This document shows positions 57,170 to 64,000 of a stretch of 64,000 bases of DNA, one piece after another. The stretch comes from Sapria himalayana (taxonomy: Eukaryota > Streptophyta > Magnoliopsida > Malpighiales > Rafflesiaceae), in contig JAREIK010002271.1 of assembly GCA_029783825.1 (NCBI GenBank), positions 897,994 to 961,993 of the forward strand, read 5' to 3'. Both the position numbers and the translations under genes were made by a program. The notes beneath the pieces were generated by a model. It had not been told where the DNA came from. It saw only the letters and a list, made by a program, of their open reading frames with translations, and searched no databases. Numbering within the stretch: the first letter of the stretch is position 1; each line of letters begins with the position of its first letter.

Positions 57170-58788
57170 ATGGGGCAAAATAACTTCTTGGCTAATAAGA
57201 AGTCTTTTGCTTCTATTATTAATCAGCTAGTCACTATCTCTCCTTTTCTCGAAATCAAAAAATATTTTATGGTAGTTTTCTTCTCTGTCGAGCTCGATAA
57301 AATGACAGCTCCATTTAAGTTTACTTTAGTAGAGAAATTCTCTCATGGAAAGTCATGCAGTACTGATATTCAAGACTTCCTAACCTCGCTGAAACTTAAA
57401 GGAGTTCAAAAATTATTGTTTTTAACTCCAATCATGTTTTTCTGCAACTCATTGTGGAAGATGACTACAATAGATTATGGTTGAGAGGCTAGTGGTTTGT
57501 TAATGGCTTCTCTATGCGCATGCTTAAGTGGATGATAGACTTTACCCCTCTAGAAGACCTCCAATTCCCCGGTATGGTTTTTATTCACTTATCTTTATTT
57601 TTCCCTTCTACAATAAACTCGTTCTATACTCTATTGGATCGCGTGTGGGAAACCCTATCAAGAGGAACGAGGCTGTTTTTTCTATGACCACACCTTACAG
57701 AGCTTGAGTTTGCATTGAAACAAACTTGATGTCACTGCCTCTACGGAATTTATGGATTAGCAGTGACGATGGGAATGATATTTGGCAAACCATTGTTTCC
57801 GAGTTTCTCCCTGGTGACTGTAGAAAATGTTGCAAAATGCGGTAGGAGAATGAGGGTTGTTAGTTGGGTAATGGCTAGTAATAGAGAGGAGAAGAAAATA
57901 GAAGGAAAGGAATGGGGTAGAGGGTATACTTAAATGGGCTAGAAAAAAGAATTCCCTAATGGAGAGCAAAGGCTTTCCCTCTCATAGGGATGAATTCCTA
58001 GTCTCTCCAAAAGGAGATGATGCTCGGAGTGTTAGTTGGGAGGGGTTTCCAACTGACTCGAGAAAGAGTAGTAGTGGAGTGGGGCAGGGCAAAGAAGAGA
58101 GAGGCAGTAGAGGGGATATAGTTAGGAGGTATAGAGAATGAGGGGAGAAAGGTTACCAAGCATATGGAAGAGCTCCCGGGTGGGGGGACTTCTCTAGGAA
58201 AGTTTGGATTACAGAGACATGAAGAGGAGGAGAAGGAAAGAGATAGGTAGTAGAGGTAAGGAAGGGGCTAGGGAATGGGGAAAAGAGGAGGATAGTGTCT
58301 TGAGAGAGATCCCGAGTGGAGAGAAATCTCCAAAAGGGATCTCAACAGGAGTGGAGGCTACTTTAGTCTTAGCTTTTAATTTAGACTATAGAGGGGGGGC
58401 TAAAAAGTTTAGGTCTATGATGCCCACAAAGGTAAGAGTAGAGGATTTTAGTTTGATAGATAAGGATGTGCTAGACATCTCAGAATCTGAATCTGAGGTT
58501 AAGAGCTATAGTTTTTTAACTCAAAGCAAGGCTACAAACAAGATGAAAACATACAATCCAAAAGATGACATGGAAATGACAATAAGAAAGTGGGATGCAT
58601 ACATGAGAGAGAAAGCTATGGAAGAAATCAAAAAAATAGCACTACAACTTGGAAAAAGCCTCAAGGATATAGGAATGGAGCCAACTAGCTCCATAAAACT
58701 ATCGAGAAATATGAAGAAGTATTTAAATATGAAATATGATTCAAAATACACGATGAGAGCACAAGCAAAATCAGCTATTAATGGGTAG
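57170..58788 (+). pseudogene. LINE H ORF1, decayed
   Basis: ATG at 57170 gives MGQNNFLANKKSFASIINQ. The DUF4283-like region spans 57280-57730 with shifts. The knuckle near 57822-57863 reads CRKCCKMR-stop-ENEGC: the three Cys are kept and the His codon position is now TAG. A Gly/Arg/Glu-rich middle follows. From 58204 to 58788 the frame is open and ends in an acidic, helix-rich segment (DISESESEVKSYSF) and the conserved C-terminus KYLNMKYDSKY..SAING*, with the stop overlapping the ORF2 ATG at 58781. Confidence 0.8.
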
Positions 58789-61700
58789 ATTAATCTATTG
58801 GAAACATAAGAGGGGTTGCGAATACACCCTCTCTAAATAGAATGAAAAAACTTATTAAAATTCACAAACAAAAAATAGTCATCGTACTTGAAACCAATGA
58901 AAAATACAAGTCAAATAGACAAATATAATAAGTTAATGGGATTTGATAAAGCCATCATAAATCTAAAATGAAAATTTGGGTTATGTGGGAAAATAGGTTA
59001 GAGATTATTGTCTTAAAAGGCACTGAGAAAATAATACATTTTTAAATTAGTAATCATGCAAATACACTAATGTCGGTAGTATATGCAAAAAACTCTAAAG
59101 ATGAAAGGAAAAATATATGGCAGGACATGATAGAAATAACATCAAAGGATCTTCCATGGGTTGCTGGGGGAGACTTTAACTTAATTAGAAACTATAATTA
59201 AAAGAAAGAGGGAAGACACCCTGATACAGAGGCAATGATGTAGTTTAATGAAGCAATTGTCAATGCAAATCTTATGGAAGTAGACTTTCTTAGGGTGAAA
59301 TACACATGGTGTAATAACTAGAATAAGCATGGAGCTATTTGTGCAAGACTAGATAGGATTATGTATATTGTAAAATGGGTTGTCTAGCATGGAGCTACAA
59401 CTACCTGACATTTAAATAGAACCTATTCCGACCACAGTCTAATGCTCCTAACTTGCCAGATAAATCAGAGGCCTGCAAAAACTTTTAAATTTTAAAACAT
59501 GTGGGGTATGCATGGAAACTTTGAAACTATAGTAAAGAATTAATGGTCAGAACCTACTTCAGGGAATCCTTTGTAGGTTCTAGTAGTTAAGTTGTGCAGG
59601 TTAAAAATTAGTCTGAACATATGGTGGAAGAAAAAGTTGAGAGGTACTAAATAGAGTACGAGAGAGACTAAAATGATGGGAGTAGGAAAGAATTATGTAG
59701 AGCATATGCCGAATTAAGACTTAATTAAACATGGAGGAAGTCTTCTAGAAGCAAAGAACAAAAATTAAGTGGCCCAAGAAAGTCGATAACAATACGAAAT
59801 TTTTTCGCACAATGGCAAAAATAAAATCTATAAAGCAAAAAATCAAAGGCATAAAAAACCCAAAAGGTGGCTGGGTAGAAAAAGAGGAAGAGATAAAACT
59901 ACACTTGGAGCAATATTTGAAAAAACACCTGTGTGGGATTCGAGACATGAAGGGGATAGCCTAACATAGGTAATAAAGCAACAAGTCTCAGAAGAGGAGA
60001 ACATTAAATTTCCTGAATTCTCAGAAGAGGAGGAAGTAAGGTTAATAGTATTTAGTATGAACAAATAAAGTGCAGTAGGGCAAGATGGATGAATCAATAC
60101 ATTTTTCCAATTTTGCTGGCACATAATCAAGAAAGATCTGACTCATGCCATTACATGGATATTTTCTAGAGTAGATATCACAAAAATATGGGCAAGCTCA
60201 TTTATTATACTCATTCCAAAGATTGAGAATCCACAGAAATGCAAAGATTTCTGGCCAATCAGCCTATGTAATGCAATATATAAGATCCTAGCTAAGCTGT
60301 TGCAAAATAGACTAAGTGATATATTACCAAATATTATCTCACATGAACAATTAGGCTTCATTAAAAATATATTAATAATAGAAAATATGAGTCTAGCATC
60401 AGAATTGATGAGAGACATTAGGTCAAAGGCTAGGGGCCACAATGTGGCGCTAAAGCTAGATCTGTCGAAAGTATTTGATAGGGTTGAATCATCTATCTTA
60501 TGTTATGCAATGCACAAAATGAGTTTCTTGGAATTTTGGATAGATCTAATGTATAGATGTATATCAAGCATTTGTGTTAGAATTATAATAAATGGGCAGA
60601 AAGGTGAGGAATTCAAGCTAGGGAGATGATTATAGCAAGGTAATCAGTTATCACCTTACCTCTTTAAAATTTACTTAGAATTATTGCTTCTGAATTTAAA
60701 AAAGAGAAAGGAAGAAGGGAAAATATTAATGTTTAGGCAACCTAAAAACACTCCTCAAGTGGGTTTCATATGCAGACGATATGATTATTTTCACAAAGGC
60801 TAGTATGAAGTCCCTTATAAATTTAATTGTGCTATTGCACACGCTAGAAGCGGAAACGTGACAAATCTTGAATACAAAGAAATGTTAATTCAATGATAGT
60901 AGCTAAAGCCCCAGATAAGGTAGCGCAAAAAGTTAAAAATATCACGAACTTCACTCAAAAGAGAGGGGCTTTAATGTACCTGGGTTGCTTGATATTCGAT
61001 GATAGGTAAAGGGAAGAATACTTAAGTTACCAGGTAGATAAGATGAAGATAAAAATAACCGGCTGGACGAAGGACCTGCTAAGTATGGATGAGAATTACA
61101 TTAATTATACTTGCGCTGCAAGGCTCAGTTGCACATATTTTAATAGTCATGCAACCTTCAAAAAAGGGTTTAAAGAAACTGGAAAAAGAGATGGTAAACT
61201 TCTTGTGGGGTAACACGGAAGGGAAACCTAAATTTCACTAATGGAAATGAGAAAGATTTATGCTATCCTAAAGAGGAAGAAGGTCAGGAATTTACAAGCC
61301 TTACAGACACAACTAGCACATGGGCATGTAAAAGCTTGTGGAGGTTGAAAGAAAATGATAGTCTTTGAGCAAGGGTCATGTGCGCTAAGTATGGGTGGGG
61401 CAAAGAGTCAGCTAAATATTTGAAGAAAGCGTCTAAAATAGAGAAGACTATGTTAAAGCAAAAAGAGCTAGTGTAGGCTCACGCCATTCTAAATAGAAGC
61501 GGCTGGAAATGGACTATAAACATGCAAGGGAGCTTCACCCTTAAATCAGCAAAACAAATGAAGAAATAAAAATAAGCTGCAACTTATTTTTAAATGGCTA
61601 TGGAAAGGAGGTACCCTGCAAAAATTGAAAATGTTTATGTGGAGAACCCTTATAGAAGACACTCCGGTGGATGCTAATATACAGAAAAAAGGAATAAAGC

Positions 61701-62613
61701 TAGCATCAAGGTGCAAATGTTATTATTTAGCAGTATAAAGCACGGATCACCTTTCTCAAAAAGAAAATTTGCAAAAGAAGTAGGGAGTCATCTTGAAAAT
61801 TCACAGCAGAAAGAAGAAAAGTAGAAAATTAGACTTACAAGCTTGAATAGGAACAAATCCAAAAACAAAGTTCATACTTGGCTTATGGGAACTCTTCCAT
61901 TCGTAAAAGTGTGGCTTATGGAAATAGTATGAGCTTAGATGAAATCCTAAAAGATAAAAAAAAATCTCAATCATATATGTTATTTAACCTATTAAAGTTA
62001 ATAACACTGAAGCATCGAAAGACCTAAAGAATATATGGGTTTTGACAATTAGAAAGGAGAGGTAAATGGGATTAAAGAGTGTTAGTTGGGAAAAACCACC
62101 CACTGGAAGGTTAGCCCTTAACATAGATAGTAGCTTTAACAGAGATACAAGAATTTTGGGTGGACGAGGAGTGATAATGGACTCATAGGGAATTATTATA
62201 CAAGCTTTCACAATTAAGGGAAAGACCAGCACGACCTTACAAGCAGATATATAGGCTTTACTTAAAGGGCTTCATATTTGCAAATGGCTAAAACTCAAGG
62301 AGATCAATATTCAAGTGGATTCAAACCTCCTGGTTGAGCTTGCCTCAAAAAGCATTCGAATGTGGAGATATGAGGAATACATAAAAAAATTAGAGAGCTT
62401 ATGAAAGAGCTAAAGGTTATAATCACACACATGTATAGAGAGGAAAACACACTAGCAGACAAGCTAGCAAAATAGGGCTCGCATAGAGGCACACAAGTAT
62501 TTGATTGGGAGAACATCCCAAACAGATTTAAAGGTCTGGTACGGCTAGATAAATTGGCCTATCCACATATTAGGGCATGCAGGACAAGGAGGCCTCAGCT
62601 GGTCACTGGGTAA
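58781..62613 (+). pseudogene. LINE H ORF2, heavily decayed
   Basis: MGRLIYW then a 1-nt shift to NIRGVAN at the start. LPWVAGGDFNLIRN near 59150 keeps the GDFN block. YSDHSLML is near 59430. RT: KLDLSKVFD near 60450, a degraded LRQGD (stops at 60627 and beside it) and YADD at 60769-60780. The zf-RVT is weak. RNase H near 62100-62470 has NIDSSF (Gly to Ser) and LQADI (Glu to Asp), then an IQVDSN block. It ends near 62613. Stops and frameshifts are numerous. Confidence 0.8.
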
Positions 62614-63618
62614 TGGAAAAAAAGGGAGAAGGTTAGTGAAATATTACATACATGTGTTGTGCTTTTGTTATTTTTTATAGGTATAGATTAAAGTGGATGG
62701 TGACTATTTTAACAGCAGTTAGCCACAAATTCGTGAGGCCGCTTCTATTCTAGTTTTGCTACTTACTATGATAGGAGACAGCAAGCTATGTTGAGGATGG
62801 TAATGGTTATCAGAGGAGTAGAATTGCATGCTACTCTTTGTTGTTTTCTATTATGTTCCAAGGTGTGGTTGTTAGGGTGTGGCTTTGATGTAAGGGTATA
62901 GAATATAAAGGAAATGGGTAGAAAAATAAAAAGTTGTACATTTTCTATTTTGCAGGTAGTTAAAAAGATTTTTGAAGAAGGTAGAGCATGTAGGTAGGTA
63001 AGGAGATACTCAAAGAAGATATAGCTTACAGGAAACACTAAGCGATTCTTCGAAATGGGCAAAGAAATAACAAGAATGGGGGAGTAGAATGGGGTAATAG
63101 AAGGATGGATAAATTAGGGGGAAATAAATCTTAGATTACAATCTGCATCTTGTTTGTTTATGTGTTTTGTTGGCTTGGTTGTAAGGGTATGGGTCATTGG
63201 GAAAATGGGTAGAAATAGGAGAACAAAAAGCTCGAAAGATTTCTTTTCCGTGTTGTAAGCAGGTAGGAAGAAACTTGTAGAAGGATGGGCAAAATAGAAA
63301 TGAGCAATAGCAAGCTGGTTGGAGATGTAGTCCTACCTTGGAGACTATAAATAACATTAAAGAGAGGCGGTATAGATGGGAAGAAAGAAGAGCAAATAGA
63401 AAGTAAAGAAGACTAGGAAAAATCAAAAGATTTAAAAATATAATTTTTTGGTAAAGAAAGGTTTTTTAACCAAAGTGGCATGCTTGTAAAGTTTTATCCT
63501 TAAATATAAAGGTTAGTAAAGGATGAAAAATGCTAAAGGGAAGTAGAAATATAGTTTGTAACAATGGTATACCTCTGCAAAAATAGAGGGATGTAATTAA
63601 TAAACAAAACTAATAAAA
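62614..63618 (+). other. LINE H 3' UTR
   Basis: About 1.0 kb without a gene. TTTTTTATAGGTATAGATTAAAG and GGTGACTATTTTAACAG resemble the left 3' UTR of E. GAAATGGGTAGAAAA plus TTTTGCAGG (62952-62956) resemble the right 3' UTR of E. A similar GAAAATGGGTAGAAA..GTAAGCAGG occurs a second time near 63195-63265, so there may be an internal duplication. The end is CCTCTGCAAAAATAGAGGG and AATAAA at 63599-63604. Confidence 0.8.
63565..63618 (+). terminator. LINE H 3' terminus
   Basis: CCTCTGCAAAAATAGAGGG hairpin, AATAAA at 63599-63604 and a short A-rich tail before satellite. Confidence 0.7.
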
Positions 63619-64000
63619 AGAAGGAGAAGGAGAAGGAGAATAAAAAGGAGAAGAGGAATGAGTTAGGAGGAGAATACGGAGTTGAAGGAGGAGGAGAAGG
63701 AGATGAAGAAGGAGAAGAAGAAGGAGAAAAACAATGAGGAGAAGGATAAGAAGGAGAAGTAGTAGAAGAAGAAAAAGAGAAAATAAAGAAAAGAACAAGG
63801 AGAAGAAGAAGAAGGAGAAGGAGAAAAAGAATGAGAATAAGAAAGAGAAAAAGATGAAGGCTAAGATGGAGAATAAGAAGGAGAAAAAATATAGAATAAG
63901 AAGTAGAAGACAAAGGAGTAGAAGGAGAAGGACGAGGATGAGGAGGAGGCAGCGTAGAAGAAGGAAAAGAAACAAAAGAAGAAGAAGAAGAAGAAGAAGA
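63619..64000 (+). repeat. Polypurine satellite block P9
   Basis: GAA/GGA-type satellite after the A-tail of LINE H, continuing beyond the right edge. The last bases are a pure GAA run. Confidence 0.95.

Larger units (their letters stand above)
57061..63618 (+). mobile_element. LINE H, full-length L1-like retrotransposon, heavily decayed
   Basis: 6.56 kb with 5' UTR, ORF1, overlap, ORF2, 1.0-kb 3' UTR and terminus, all in order. It is a sister of LINE E by ORF and 3' UTR sequence. It is densely mutated with stops in every domain, so it is among the older insertions. Target duplications could not be recognised. Confidence 0.92.

Overview
The window looks like repeat-dominated plant nuclear DNA. 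The ORF1 proteins combine a DUF4283-like region with a CX2CX4HX4C zinc knuckle. The ORF2 proteins combine an endonuclease/exonuclease/phosphatase (EEP) domain, a YADD reverse transcriptase (RT), a zf-RVT motif and a plant-type RNase H. A BED-finger hAT element of the RICESLEEPER kind is also present. No host protein-coding gene, rRNA gene or intact tRNA gene can be supported. The species cannot be named from sequence alone.

Layout. About 19 kb (roughly 30%) is a polypurine satellite whose purine strand is always the + strand. It is cut into nine blocks: 1-3614, 10254-12434, 19052-22485, 27911-28688, 34899-36752, 47168-49020, 51646-54565, 55003-57060 and 63619-64000. Eight L1-like LINEs lie between the blocks, all on the + strand. 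I call them A 3615-10253, B 12435-19051, C 22486-27910, D 28689-34898, E 36753-47167 (split by the hAT), F 49021-51645, G 54566-55002 and H 57061-63618. A, B, D, E and H run from a GA-rich 5' UTR through ORF1 and ORF2 to a conserved 3' terminus. C lacks its RNase H and the usual 3' terminus. F and G are 5'-truncated. By sequence, A, B and F (and probably G) form one subfamily, E and H another, and D and C stand apart.

How the parts relate. Direct repeats made of satellite sequence flank B, D, F and G. The F pair is 14 bp and perfect; the D pair is 17-18 bp. LINEs therefore landed in a pre-existing purine array, and the single orientation is what priming from the nicked pyrimidine strand would give. 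All element ORFs carry stops or frameshifts, so everything here is a fossil; F and D are the best preserved. A 3.2-kb hAT element (42975-46176, transposase on the minus strand) sits inside the 3' UTR of LINE E with an 8-bp target duplication.

Most notable conserved signals: an 8-nt ORF1/ORF2 overlap (ATGNNTAR) in all five copies that keep the junction; a GA-repeat 5' UTR; and a 3'-terminal hairpin followed by AATAAA in seven copies.
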